Counted from the stretch's first letter, positions 1 to 50,499 are shown. The stretch: 64,000 nt of DNA from Plotosus lineatus (GCA_024760905.1 CM045745.1:12183282-12247281), one strand, 5' to 3'. A program made the numbers and translations. Notes: generated from the letters alone by a model not told the origin.

Positions 1-380
1 AATGTTGTGCAGCTACCTCTTCTCCTGAGAATCGTCACCAAATGGTCAAGATCCATTTGTTCTTGTAATCAGCTCCTTGCATCTACTTTGTGTCCTGTCC
101 AGCCATTTGAGCTTTAGAGCTCACACCTTGAGCAGGACTGTTTTTTTTTGTCTTTCGAGCTCAGGGCTCACACACTGGGCAGGAGGACAATGGTTTTATA
201 GTTTTATGACCCCCAGCCATGAATACTGTAACCAACCTGGATGGATGGATAGTTCTACATGAAAGATTCAAAACGAAATTACAGGGAGTTCAAAATCAAC
301 TTGGAGACAATATCTTCAACTCTCCATGACAACAAACTTTAAAGTTTAATGATGTCTGTAAATTATTCAGTTCAGTTCAT
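1..380. other. No recognised feature
   Basis: No coding exon or known repeat end is visible. The open frames here are short and lack splice context. It may be intron or intergenic DNA upstream of the SINE that follows. Confidence 0.5.
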
Positions 381-690
381 CAGTTAATTTTCTGTACTCG
401 CTTAATCCTAATTTGGGTCGCGGGGAGGCTGGTGCCCATCCCAGCCAACTTCGGGCGAGGGCAGAGTACACCCTGGACAGCTCGCCAGGCTATCACAGGG
501 CGGAAACATGCTGACGGCTTTGCAGCTACTCTTGTTGAAAATCAACAATGGTTCTTTTCCATGCCTCACACCATAGACAGTGAGAGACATGGCTGGCCTT
601 TGATAACGCAGTTAGCTCCACTGGGGGGGACAGTGACAACCTTGTGCAGAGTGGGACTTGAACCCCCAACCTTCATGTCTGTATATTAAA
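381..690 (-). repeat. tRNA-derived SINE, family A (tail type A)
   Basis: Read on the minus strand, this carries the family core (GTCAGCATGTTTCCGCCC preceded by the CTGACTTTC-type box and the CTCACTGTCTATGG motif) and the type A tail that ends in ...TAGGATTAAGCG. The same unit recurs at 5.7, 10.5, 28.8, 35.5, 36.0 and 36.4 kb. The tRNA-like head is cut short: only the remnant of the B box (TTCAAGTCCC on the minus strand) is left. Confidence 0.7.
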
Positions 691-798
691 ATTGTTAAAT
701 GTTCTAATGAGACTGACTTGTTTATTTTTTCACCCCGTTTCTGGCATTTCCTGGGTTTCTGTCTTGGTCCAATATGGATATAATTATTGCATTCTGGT

Positions 799-3700
799 GC
801 AGCCGTGAGGGGGGGGGGGGGCACAAACCAGTGTCTCTCCCTCACGCCGGTCCCAAGCCCGGATAAATGCAGAGGGTTGCGTCAGGAAGGGCATCCGGCG
901 TAAAACAAATGCCAAATAAACTATGCGAATCACAAGAAAGAATCACATACCGGATCGGTCGAGGCCCGGGTTAACAACGACCGCCATCAGTGCCGTCAAC
1001 CAACAGGGTGCTGATGGAAATTGGACTACTGTTGGTCGAAGACGTCGAAGAAGGAGAGGCGGGAGGCATGTCCGTTGCCAGAGAGAGAAGAGGAAAGGCA
1101 TGAGTCTAGGACTGAAAGTAGGGACTTTGAACGTTGGAACTATGGCAGGAAAAGGTAGAGAGCTGGCTGACATGATGCAGAGGAGGAAGGTGGACATACT
1201 GTGTGTTCAGGAGACCAGGTGGAAAGGTTGCAAGGCTAGAAGCATAGGAGTAGGGTTTAAGCTGTTTTATCACGGTGTGGATGGGAAGAGAAATGGAGTC
1301 GGAGTCATCTTGAAGGAGGAGTTTGCCAGGAATGTTCTAGAAGTGAAAAGAGTGTCAGACAGAGTGATGAGTCTCAAGTTAGAAATTAAAGGTGTGATGG
1401 TCAATGTTGTTAGTGCTTATGCCCCACAGACAGGATGTGAGCGAGAAGAGAAGGAGAGATTCTGGAGGGAGTTAGATGAAGTGATGCAGAGTACCCCCAG
1501 AGGTGAAAGAGTGGTCATTGGGGCAGACTTCAATGGACATGTTGGTGCAGGAAACAGAAGGGACGAGGAAGTGATGGGTAGGTTTGGTATCCAGGACAGG
1601 AATGCAGAAGGACAGATGTTGGTAGATTTTGCAAAAAGGATGGAAATGGCTGTGGTGAATACTTTCTTCCAGAAGAGAGAGGAGCATAGGGTGACTTATA
1701 AAAGTGGAGGTAGGAGCACACAGGTAGACTACATCTTGTGCAGGCGATGTCATTTAAAGGAAGTCAGTGACTGCAAAGTAGTAGCGGGTGAGAGTGTTGC
1801 CAAACAGCATAGGACGGTGGTGTGCAGGATGATGCTGATGGTGAGGAAGGTGAAGAAGGCAAAGGCAGAGCAGAAGATAAAGTGGTGGAAGTTGAAAAAG
1901 GAAGAGTGTCAGGTTGTCTTCAAGGAGGAGTTGAAACAGGCTTTGGGTGGTCAGGAAGTGCTTCCAGATGACTGGACAACTACAGCTAATGTGATCAGGG
2001 AGACAGGTAGGAGAATACTTGGTGTGTCATCTGGAAGGAAAGTAGATAAGGAGACTTGGTGGTGGAATGAGGAAGTGCAGGAGTGTGTACAAAGGAAGAG
2101 ATTCGCTAAGAAGAAGTGGGACATTGAGAAAACCGAAGATAGTAAACAGGAGTACAGGGAGACACAGCATAAGGCAAAGGTAGCAGTGTCAAAGGCCAAA
2201 CAGAGCGCGTTTGATGACTTGTATGCTCGGTTGGAAAGTGAGGGAGAAAATGATTTATGGCACAGCAGAGAAATAGAGATGGGAAGGACGTGCAGCAAGT
2301 TAGATTGATAAAGGACAGAGAGGGAAATGTATTGACTGATGACAGAAGTGTGCTGGGAAGATGGAAAGAGTACTTTGAAGAGCTGATGAATGAGGAAAAT
2401 GAGAGAGAAAAAAAGAGTAGAAGAGGTGACTGTTGAGGACCAGGAAGTAGCAAAGATTAGTAAGGGTGAAGTGAGGAGGGCATTGAAGAGGATGAAGAAT
2501 GGAAAGGCAGTTGGTCCTGATGACATACCGGTGGAGGTATGGAAGTGTCTAGGAGAGGTAGCAGTAGATTTTCTGACAAGAACATTTAACAAGGTCTTAG
2601 AGAGTGAGAGGATGCCAGAGGAATGGAGGAGAAGTGTGCTGGTGCCCATTTTTAAGAAGAAGGGAGACGTGCAGAGTTGTGGCAACTATAGAGGGATAAA
2701 GTTGATGAGCCATACGATGAAGTTATGGGAAAGAATAGTGGAAGCTAGACTAAGGGCAGAAGTCAGCATTTGTGAACAACAGTTTGGTTTCATGCCAAGA
2801 AAGAGCACCACAGATGCAGTGTTTGCCTTGAGGATGTTAATGGAGAAGTACAGAGAAGGTCAGACGGAGCTGCATTGTGCCTTTGTGGATCTGGAGAAAG
2901 CATATGACAGGGTGCCGAGAGAAGAACTATGGTATTGCATGAGGAAGTCTGGAGTGGCAGAGAAGTATGTTAGAGTGGTGCAGGACATGTATGAGAGATG
3001 TAAGACAGTGGTGAGGTGTGCTGTCGGTGTGACACAAGAGTTCAAGGTGGAGGTGGGACTGCATCAAGGGTCAGCTCTCAGCCCCTTCTTGTTTGCTATG
3101 GTGATGGACAGACTGACAGACGAGGTGAGACAAGATTCCCCATGGACTATGATGTTTGCAGATGACCTTGTGATCTGTAGTGAGAGCAGAGAACAAGTGC
3201 AGGAAAATCTAGAGAGGTGGAGGTATGCCCTGGAAAGGAGGGGAATGAAGATTAGCCTCAGTAAGACAGAATACATGTGCATGAATGACAAGGACCAAAG
3301 AGGAACGGTGAGATTACAGGGAGCAGAGATAAGGAAGGTGGAGGATTTTAAGTACTTAGGCTCAACAATCCAGAGCAATGGAGAGTGTGGAAAAGAGGTC
3401 AAGAAGCGTGTGCAGGCAGGTTGGAATGGTTGGAGAAAAGTGTCCGGTGTGATGTGTGATAGGAGGGTATCGGCAAGAATGAAAGGAAAAGTGTATAAGA
3501 CGGTGTTGAGGCCAACGATGTTGTATGGGTTAGAAACAGTGGCCCTGGGGAAAAGACAGGAGGCAGAGTTGGAGGTAGCAGAGATGAAAATGTTGAGGTT
3601 CTCTTTGGGAGTAACGAGGATGGATAGGATTAGGAATGAGCACATCAGAGGGACAGCACAATGTAAGACGTTTTGGAGACAAAGTCAGAGAGGCTAGATT

Positions 3701-3936
3701 GAGATGGTTTGGACATGTACAGAGGAGGGATAGTGAGTATATTGGTAATAGGATGCTGAGGCTGGAACGACCAGGCAAAAGGCCTAGAGGAAGACCAAAG
3801 AGACGATTCATGGATGTGGTGAAGGAGGACATGAAGGTCGTTGGTGTAAGAGAAGAAGATGCAAAGGACAGGTTGAGATGGAGGCAGATGATTCGCTGTG
3901 GCAACCCCTGAAGGGAAAAGCCGAAAGGAAAAGAAG
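799..3936 (+). mobile_element. RTE-type LINE, full length, copy 1
   Basis: A 3138-bp non-LTR retrotransposon bounded by a perfect 8-bp target-site duplication, ATTCTGGT, at 791-798 and 3937-3944. It starts GCAGCCGTGAGG and ends CCGAAAGGAAAAGAAG, with a short GAA-rich tail and no poly(A), as is usual for RTE elements. It encodes an apurinic endonuclease followed by reverse transcriptase. The copy at 55444-58582 is within a few bases of the same length and starts and ends alike, so both are full-length members of one family. Several small indels break the reading frame, so this copy cannot make a complete protein. Confidence 0.92.
923..3911 (+). pseudogene. RTE endonuclease-reverse transcriptase ORF, frameshifted
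   Basis: The first segment (923-2308) holds the APE-type endonuclease: GTLNVGTM, the QETRW glutamate motif, SAYAPQ, GADFNGHVG and DYILCRR, with the catalytic histidine in the KQHR segment. The second (2390-3697) holds reverse transcriptase: GPDDIPVEVWK, NYRGIKLMSH, FVDLEKAYDRVP, GLHQGSALSPFLFA and the catalytic FADD. The third (3636-3911) holds the C-terminal RWFGHVQRRD region. Compared with the 55-58 kb copy, about 10 bases are missing near 2235-2260 (stop at 2308), an A run near 2408 has 7 A where the frame needs 6, and one extra A near 3660 shifts the last part. N-terminal residues 33-46 are Arg-rich, as expected for RNA binding. Confidence 0.9.
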
Positions 3937-4079
3937 ATTCTGGTACTTGCACATGCACAGTATCATGATATGAATTCATACACATCTGTAATATTTGTAG
4001 TTTGTGATACATACCGGCATGAAATACAATTAACCTAACAATCTTTTCATTAATCTGTTAATTTCATAATTAATGGAAC

Positions 4080-4605
4080 ATTTTTCACTACAGCTAGGTC
4101 ATGGGTCACCTAGGTCATGGGTCACCTGGGGGTCCCCCCCCCCCTTTCCTGGAGCTAAGCGTGGGGGAGGGGCTCTAAGGCGAGCGAGCGCCTGGTGGTC
4201 GGGCTTCTGCCCATGGAGTCCGGCTGGACCCAGCCCAAAAAGGAGACCCTGGATAAGTCACCAATATATCACATTCCTAACACAGAGACAAACAGCCATT
4301 CAAACAGCCATTCATACCTATACTGTACTGTATTTAATTTTAGAGTAGCCAGTTAATCTAATCTGCATGTGTTTGGAATTTGGGAGAAAAACGGATTATC
4401 TGGAAGGAGAACATGCAAACTTCGTTGAGAAAGGCCCACATTATCCTCAAGGTTTGAGTTTAAAACCTTCATGCTGTGTTTACCACTACACTGCTGTTCC
4501 ACCCATACCTAATACAGTCTTTAATTTCTCCTTATAATACTCAAGCTCCGCCTTTAAACCAGTTTCTGAAACAGAAATTAAATGTTCATGTTTTCATAAG
4601 ATTCA

Positions 4606-4641
<36 letters not shown>

Positions 4642-4660
4642 AGCACCTGACCTATGTCTG
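4080..4660. repeat. Repeat fragments and poly(A) tract
   Basis: A G+C-rich stretch at 4100-4260 has a tandem duplication of TAGGTCATGGGTCACC and a C run. From about 4270 to 4500 there is a decayed minus-strand SINE of the family that is clearer at 11108-11445 (GAGAACATGCAAAC and the tRNA-like end at ACCACTACACTGC). An A tract of about 31 bases follows at 4609-4639. Confidence 0.5.
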
Positions 4661-4905
4661 GAGATCATTAGCCTGAGTAAGGGGTTAACAGGCAATGTAA
4701 TTATCTCGATCTTGTGATCCTGACTTCAGACAGTGAAAGAAGTTCTTTCTGCCCACACAGAAGAGATTCAGTACATACACACTCTGACTTTGTTCTTCAG
4801 CAGATTGAGTCCGAAGACAGTTTACATTGGTAAGCAGAATTTTGTGGATTTAAATATAATGATTTTTTTTTTCTGAATACACTTTATCTTATTTTTGGGT
4901 TATCA

Positions 4906-5158
4906 AAGGCGGGCCATGTCTCTCGCTGTCTATGGTGAGAGGCATGTAAAAGAACCATTGCTGACTTTCGTAAAGAGTAGGCTGAAAAGTCGTCAGCGTG
5001 TTTCTATCCCTTGCTAAAAGGGTTGTGACAGGAAGGGCATCCGACGTAAAAAAAAACCTCTGCCAAATTAAAAAACGTGCGAATCAAAATGATTCGCTGT
5101 GGCAACTCCCGAGTAAAAGGGAAAAAGCCGAAAGGAAGACAAGACAAGACAAGACACT
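4906..5158 (+). repeat. Composite SINE, family A core with RTE-derived tail (type B)
   Basis: The left half is the family A core (GGCCATGTCTCTCGCTGTC, AGAACCATTGCTGACTTTC, GTCAGCGTGTTTCT). After that it leaves the type A sequence and becomes RTE-like: CAGGAAGGGCATCC matches the RTE 5' end (near 883-897), and GATTCGCTGTGGCAAC followed by AAGCCGAAAGGA matches the RTE 3' end (3890-3930). The tail is a (ACAAG)n repeat. The RTE 3' end is presumably what lets RTE reverse transcriptase copy it. Confidence 0.75.
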
Positions 5159-5687
5159 TTATCTTATTTTTGATTTTGAACATTCGTGTAATATTCTTGT
5201 GGACATTATTAGCTTTGATGTAAACTACTGATGTTCATTCACTGATTTTTATGAGACTGACGTCAATCTATCCTGTCTGTAGATAGAAAGCTACATTCGA
5301 TATTTGAGTTAAGGGGATAAAAGAACGAGAAAGAAACAATCCGGTATGATTTAGGAGTGGGCTATTGCACTGGAAGAGTCTTGTGACAAAAACAAGACAT
5401 ATTTCTCCTCAGTTCATGTTATGGATCTTCTTCTCAAAAAAAGCAATGAAAAAAAAAAAAACCCCAGAAACTTATATATTTATATTTTGATACACTTCTG
5501 TTAAGTGAAGAGTACATTACACAATCCTATAGCTTTCCTTGTATATGTACTTTGTATATGTTAGCATTGCTTATTGTTTAGAGGACGAGACTGAACTTTG
5601 TACGGAACATTCAGAAACATAGCAGATAACTTTCAGAATTTATTCAAATATTCCGAAGCTGTATTTTTGCATGTTCCTAAAAACTTA

Positions 5688-5985
5688 ATCTAATTAGGGT
5701 CACAGGAAAACCCATCTCAGCTGACCCAGGGTGAGCGCAGAGACACGATGGACTGCTTGCCAGGCCACTGAGGGACAGAAATATGCTAACCGCTATGCAG
5801 CCTACTTTTTACGAACATAGGCAATGATTCTTTTACATGCCTCTCACCACGGACAGCGAGAGACACGGCCGGCCTCTGGTAACCCAGTTAGCTGCACTGA
5901 GGGGACAGCAGTTACAACCAGTAGAGTTTGAACCCCCGACTTTGGGATTAGTAATCCAGCACCTTACTATCAAACCACCACTGCC

Positions 5986-6043
<58 letters not shown>
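5688..6043 (-). repeat. SINE family A (minus strand) with (ATT)n
   Basis: A type A SINE lies from 5688 to 5988 on the minus strand, from the tail (TAATTAGGGTCAC on the plus strand) to the tRNA-like head ending CACCACTGCCC. An ATT microsatellite of about 18 units follows at 5988-6043 and may have grown from a target-site A/T stretch. Confidence 0.75.
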
Positions 6044-6269
6044 GTTAAAAACAATGAAACAAAATTATAGGTCATAAATGAGGTGGACTGTTATGATCAC
6101 CTATGTGATACTGTTATGCTATTAATGCTCCTAAATCCTGTGTGTAAAATAAAAAACAAACAAACAAACAAACAAAAAAAAACCCTAAAATATAACTGTG
6201 TATTTGCTAGGGTGTCATTCCTGGTTTGGTCGTCATTTATTATGTGACCTGATAGTCAGGATTGATTGC

Positions 6270-8009
<1,740 letters not shown>

Positions 8010-8989
8010 TTACATTAATCCTATCCAAGAAAACTGTACTGAAACTCACCTGATCCTATACTATTGAAAAGAACTAGGCATGAGCAGCTGTATGGGTGTG
8101 ATTTGAACCAACATGAAATCCTAGCAACACTTATAGAAATACATAATTATCTTTAGTGTTTTCATGGTACCATCTTTCTTTTCTTTTCTGTTAATATATC
8201 TCGATCAATGTGATCAAGTGGCCTATTATATAAGTGTTGGATGGGTTGTTTATTAACATACATTACAACAAAAGTAATTTATCAACTGTCGGTAATGTAA
8301 TTTAATTCATTTGCTGACCTGATCATATCAACTATGGAGCCCATCTCAGCCGGCTGGGTCAAGGAAGGTTTACTCTGAACAGCTCCCCAGGCCACTGCAG
8401 GGCCAACACACACACACTATTCACACACTACTGGGGCAATTTGTCGAAACCTACACGAACTCGGGGAGAACCCATACAGGAACGCTGAAGGGGACTCGAA
8501 CCCAGGACTTTCGTATTGTTTTGTTTGTAAAAAAAAAAAAAAAGAAAAAAAAATGCATCCTAGCAATCGACTTCTCGTGAGGACTGAGATGGAGAAAATA
8601 AGTTGACTATATTATTTATCACACCCCACCACAACATGATTTATTCATATCATACGTCGTTTCTTTGTATAATTGGACTTTGAATTTTCTCCTGCGACCG
8701 AAATCAACTGTGCAACAGTTGGAAAGCTATTTTATTTATAGTTTTGAATTACCGACTAAAAATGGTAACAAATAGGCGTAAAACTAATTACGGTGCTGTA
8801 CAGTACAGTACTTCAATCCCACTGACAAAAAGCTGATTCATTACCGTAATGACGCAAGAAATAATTGTTTTGTTCACAACATTCCCCAAAAGTAATATTT
8901 TAAAAACATCATTACACGCCGATATTTTTGTATTTGTATTATGGGCGCATATGTACCATTACAGGTTTCACAAGATTACACCAGAGAGA
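8010..8989. other. Intergenic region with a decayed SINE
   Basis: Presumed 3' UTR of the LRR gene, then intergenic DNA. A minus-strand fragment of the 11.1-kb SINE family is visible at 8335-8520 (CAGCCGGCTGGGTC, CACTACTGGGGCAATTTG, GAACCCAGGACTTTCGT), ending in an A-rich stretch. No clear polyadenylation signal could be tied to the gene. Confidence 0.45.
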
Positions 8990-9138
8990 AAACTCAAAAG
9001 AAGTGATGAATAATATCTTTTTCCAGTAGTCTGTAGTACTGCGGTCATTACGGTAAGACAGTGTACTGTTGCCTGTTGTTAGCGCTCGTGCTTCAGGTAG
9101 TATTCTGATTTCTCGGGGTCGGTTAGTGCTGAACGTCG
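8990..9138 (+). promoter_or_regulatory. Candidate promoter and non-coding first exon of aco1
   Basis: This short stretch is richer in CpG (AGCGCTCGTGC, TCTCGGGGTCGG, GAACGTCG) than its surroundings and ends in a strong splice donor, GTCG|GTAAGTC, at 9138/9139. It lies 4.4 kb upstream of the first coding exon of aco1, whose acceptor near 13529 shows that at least one upstream exon exists. Vertebrate ACO1 genes begin with a non-coding exon. The assignment is inference from position and splice signals. Confidence 0.35.
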
Positions 9139-9814
9139 GTAAGTCTTAATCAGTAAAACAGCCTAATTTGTGAGGATTTAAGTTAAACAACATGGTTTGC
9201 GTTTGATATTCTATTAACGATAAGATTTTATTCTCCTGTTAGCTAGCTAGTTTTAGCAACAACAAACAGGCCACTGACAGACGGTTATTATGGAGAGGAA
9301 GATTTGTGTAGATAGGCAGCAGCAGGAAGTTGGATGTTTGTGTTGGATGTTTGTGTTGGATGTTTGCGTGTGCACGCTTTTATTGTGTACATTTTGTCAA
9401 TTGAGAATCCGTTAAGTAGTTTTCTCAAGCAGTCGCTGGAAGCGCAGGTTGTTAGCTCGGCCAACTTTTGATTTAATTTGATATAACAACAAAGGAGCAG
9501 TTGAAGCAATACTTTTTCAGAGGAAAAATCTAATCTGTTACATGGTACATAAATCTCCATCTTTATCTGATAATAAACTATATTATATTGCTCTGGCTGT
9601 CTAATCTATCTTGTACATACATATTGCATATGAGGCAGGAATAGACTCTGGATGGGTAACCAGTCCATCACATGACCCTCATTCACTCACTCCTATTGGT
9701 TATCAAAGGAGGGCAGTGAATCTCAGGTCACAGTAGGGTCACAGTCTGCACATCTCAGCAAGTCCTCCAGTGTTTGTTTATACTGTATTGTTGTTTTTCC
9801 CTTCTTTGCATGTA

Positions 9815-10275
9815 CAGTATTTTCTTCTAATCATCTGCCTCCATCTCACCCTATCCTCTGCATCTTCTTCTCTTACACCAACTGCCTTCATGTCCTCCTT
9901 CACCACGTCCATGAATCGTTTCTTTGGTCTTCCTCTAGGCCTTCTGCCTGGTAGTTCCAACCTCAGCATCCTACTACCAATATACTCATTATCCCACCTC
10001 TGTACATGTCCAAACCATCTCAATCTAGCCTCTCTGACTTTGTCTCCAAAACGTCTTACGTCTTCGACCAACAGTAGTCCAATTTCCACCAGCACCCTGT
10101 TGGTTAACAGCACTGATGGCGGTCGTTGTTAACCCGGGCCTCGACCGATCCAGTCTGAATTTTTTTGATGTGTCTCGCATATTTTATTTGGCATTTGTTT
10201 TATGTCGGATGCCCTTCCTGACGCAACCCTCTGCATTTATCCGGGCTTGGGACCAGCGTGAGGGAGAGAAACTGG
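9815..10275 (-). mobile_element. Internally deleted RTE: 3' and 5' ends fused
   Basis: On the minus strand the RTE 5' end (10070-10275, including the conserved Arg-rich N-terminus region and GTTAACCCGGGCCTCGACC on the plus strand) joins directly to the last part of the RT ORF (9820-10062, containing ARLRWFGHVQRWD and GRPKKRFMDVVKED). About 2.5 kb of endonuclease and RT is missing. The break lies in a shared ACGTCTT: one parent has AAACGTCTTAC, the other GACGTCTTCGACC, and the junction reads AACGTCTTACGTCTTCG. The extreme RTE 3' tail is replaced by unrelated sequence at about 9820. Confidence 0.8.
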
Positions 10276-10547
10276 CTTGTGCCCACTCTGCATGTACAGT
10301 ATATTAGTTCATAATTGCCCTCAGGAATGAATCTGAGTATGAATGGATATTTATCCTTGAGAACAGGTTCTACAGGGTGCTTGGAACCCTCCCAGGTAAG
10401 TACTGTATGATACAACTGAACCCATGAAAGTTGAGCAATATATGCAGTCATGTAAGACAAAGAACTACATTCTATGGAAATTGCTGTCGTCGCACCCCCC
10501 ACCCCCCACCCCCGAACATTTTAACAAGCAAACATTTTACATTGTAG

Positions 10548-10804
10548 GGGCAGTGGTGGTCTCTGCAAGATTGTCACTGTCCCCTCAGTGCAGCTGCCTG
10601 CCATGTCTCTCACTGTCTATGGTGTGAGGCATGTAAAAGAACCATTGCTGACTTTCGAGTAGGCTGCAAAGCCGTCAGCTTGTTTCTGCCCTGCGATGGC
10701 CTGGCAAGCTGTCCTGGGTGTACTCTGCCCTCGCCCAGAGTCATCTGGGCTGGCGCCGGCCTCCCTGTGACCCTTATTAGGATTAAGCAGTTACAGAAAA
10801 TGAA
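10548..10804 (+). repeat. SINE family A, type A tail
   Basis: The head is broken after GGGGCAGTGGTGGTCTC, so the B box is lost; the core (CTCACTGTCTATGGTG, AGAACCATTGCTGACTTTC) and full tail (GCCTGGCAAGCTGTCC to TAGGATTAAGCAGTTACAG) are present. Confidence 0.75.
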
Positions 10805-11107
10805 CTGTTGAAAATTTTACATTGTCTGGTACAATGCCTACAGGTAAGGTTGGTACCCTTGAGAAAACCGCATTAAATCGACATTTTGTAGTGATTTTTA
10901 GTATTAACAAACAAACCATGTCATATTGAAAACAGCTAGTAGAGGAGACTTCAAACCACTTCCAACTTGGTTTGAAGTGGCTGCCGGAGCTTATTCGGCT
11001 CAAGATTAGACCACTTGATATGAAAAAAGTTTCAAAGGATTCCACAGTTTTCTCACAGGTCCGACAACTGTTGCTATGAAAGTGCATGCAACTACAATCA
11101 AAGAATT

Positions 11108-11445
11108 TATTCATTCATTTTCTGAATGGCTTCATCCTAATTAGGGTTGCGGGGAGGCTGGTGAACATCTCAGCCGTCTCCGGGTGAGGGTGGGGTACAC
11201 CCTGGACAGCTTGCCAGGACATCGCAGGGCCAACCCTCATACAACCGTTCACGTCTGGGGGAGATTTGGAACAGCCAATTAACATACTGTGCATGTTTTT
11301 GGACTGTGGGAGGAAACCGGAGTACCCGGAGGAAACCACACAAGCACAGGGAGAACATGCAAGCTCCACATGGAAATGTTTAAGCTGGGAATTGAACCCA
11401 GGACTTTCTTGCTGTGAGGTAGACGTGCTAATGGACACTATGCCG
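11108..11445 (-). repeat. tRNA-derived SINE, second family (minus strand)
   Basis: The plus strand runs from the tail (TTTCTGAATGGCTTCATCC, GTACACCCTGGACAGC) through GGACTGTGGGAGGAAACCGG and GGGAGAACATGCAAGC to the tRNA-like end (TTGAACCCAGGACTTTC). This is the common teleost SINE with that internal block. Fragments of the same family lie at about 4270-4500, 8335-8520, 40555-40690 and 49975-50120. Confidence 0.7.
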
Positions 11446-11938
11446 TCCACTCAGAGAATTAAAAAACAGGCTGAGGAAGTGATTGATACCACTGAAAAAT
11501 CTTAGCTGCAAATAGTAAAAAAAAAAAAATTAGGGTTTTCAATTAGTTTATTGAAAACACTTACATGAAAGTGACTTTTCATAACGTGGCTAGTAAACTG
11601 GGTATACTTATGAATATATCAATAGATATATAGCACAGGTGTCAAACTCATGACCTGTGGGACAAATCCGGTCCATCATCTCATTTTATGTAACTCGCAA
11701 GAGCTTTCAGAGAGGATGATTGTCAGACATTCTTTGCATCAAATATTACCATGAAACCAACTTCATCATACTAACACTAGTTGGTGGCAGTCTGTTTCAA
11801 GTAAACTGCTAGAAAGTGCATGTTAGCTTGTCGTTGTTAAGTGTTGTCATAAAATTTCTCAAGCTTCCATTCTAATAATTCAGTGATTTCTCAGTTTAAC
11901 TGCTTGTGTCTAGTGAGCATTAATTTAAGCAGTTATAG

Positions 11939-12832
11939 CAGGGGTCGGGAACCTATGGCTCGCGAGCCAGACGTGGCTCTTTTGATGACTGTATCTGGCT
12001 CTCAGGTAAATCAGGTGGCCTTTCTTAACAGAATAACTGATACATAATTTCACTGTTCTTTAAATAAAAATACAGGAAAAAAGCCATAAAATAAAACAAA
12101 GACATAAATAAATCTCACGCATTTCAATCTATACATCTATTTTCAATGCCACTTGGTGTGTGGTGCGCAGCGGAGAGCTAATCCTTTCTGTACTCCAGTG
12201 TGTGGGCGGGGCCGATACCTTGAAACTTTAATTGTATTGGCTTATATGCAACAGCCTGTGCGACTTGTTTTTGGGTAGAGAGGTAAATTTCCCTCGTTTT
12301 GATCAGCTCATGTGCAAGAAGGCAAGCAGAGCTGGCAAGCAAAACACAAATGGACAGACATGAAAAAACTTCAACCTGCAGACCAGCTGATTGCCAAAAT
12401 TTGGGACGCACTTCCTGTCACGTAAACACTGCAGCATGTGAGTCCTCTCGTATTGACCATGTTTGGCTCCACATGCGCACGCGAGCAGTCCTTCTCACAC
12501 CTGAAAAGCATAAAGACCAACCTGCGGTCACATGTAATAGATGGAAGCCTAAACGCCTGCATGAAGCTGAACCTCAGCATGCATCACCCAGACTACAAAG
12601 CCATCAGAAACACCATGCAGCACCAGAAGTCACATTAATAGTAAGAAGTACTTTTCTTATTAATAACTTCGTTATAACAATATTGTTTAAAATAAATTCA
12701 GAGTTGTATTATACTCTAAAATCTGTTGGTCTCAGTCTTAAAAATATATTTGGCTCTCAGAGGATTAAATAAAATTTTTTTTTTTTATTTTTTATTTTTT
12801 GCTGTCTTCGTCAAAAAGGTTCCCGACCCCTG
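11939..12832 (+). mobile_element. hAT transposon with transposase remnant
   Basis: Terminal inverted repeats CAGGGGTCGGGAACCT and AGGTTCCCGACCCCTG end the element, flanked by 8-bp duplications AGTTATAG (11931-11938) and AGTTAGAG (12833-12840), one mismatch. The frame at 12438-12638 encodes the end of a hAT dimerisation domain (MFGSTCAREQSFSHLKSIK, then LRSHVIDGSLNACM). The rest of the transposase is missing or scrambled, so the 894-bp copy is non-autonomous. Confidence 0.88.
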
Positions 12833-13581
12833 AGTTAGAGTAATCAAACTTTAAAGTGAAAATGAAATAGGTAAACTGGATGTGACTGTAATGACTGTGT
12901 TGCAAAAGCTACATCATCACTGTGTGACCTGTCACCTGGGCACTTATTCTGTTCCTCGCTCTTGGTTCACAAAAATACAGATTCCATACAGATGTTCGCA
13001 GTAATGTAATGACATTTTCAATGACTTTGGTAACATAGCTGATGTAATTTCCTTCACCGCAAGCACAAAAATCCAGTATTGGTCACAGTGTTATAAGACT
13101 TTATGGAATGTACTTTATAGTTTTCAGGAACATATTTTGGAGCTGTAATGTATCGGGTTTGGATTTGTCAGACAGAAAGGTTTTGATGCTAACTCTAGAT
13201 TATTTTGTAATCCTGAGCAGATAAATTTCACATTACCTCTGTGGCTTGTCCTATCTCAGATGGTGTAATCCCGCTTGTCACGTAGCAACTTTTCAAATTT
13301 GGCAGTGCCTCAAGTTTTTACTGACAAATACGGGCATCAGAATGGGAGAAAACACATTCAGGTCTTAAGTGGCAGGTCTGGATATTTAATTGGTGTTTTA
13401 CCTGTTTACAACATGTTTTAAACAATGTTTTGGTTGTAATTGTGTATTGTGGTTAAATGATTTGCTCCTAATGCATATGATGTCTGTTAGATAATAATTG
13501 TAGCCTTTTTCTTTTTTCCCCTACATAAGAAGATAACGCAAAGTTAAGAAGAGACACTGGGTAAGCAGAGAGACTTCAGCT

Positions 13582-50499
<36,918 letters not shown>

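Noticed and set aside
1951..2685. Long minus-strand frame opposite the RTE
   Set aside because: It mirrors purine-rich RTE coding sequence; no motif or start context. The same applies to the long plus-strand frames opposite the minus-strand RTE copies at 31.9-32.7 and 55.3-57.1 kb.
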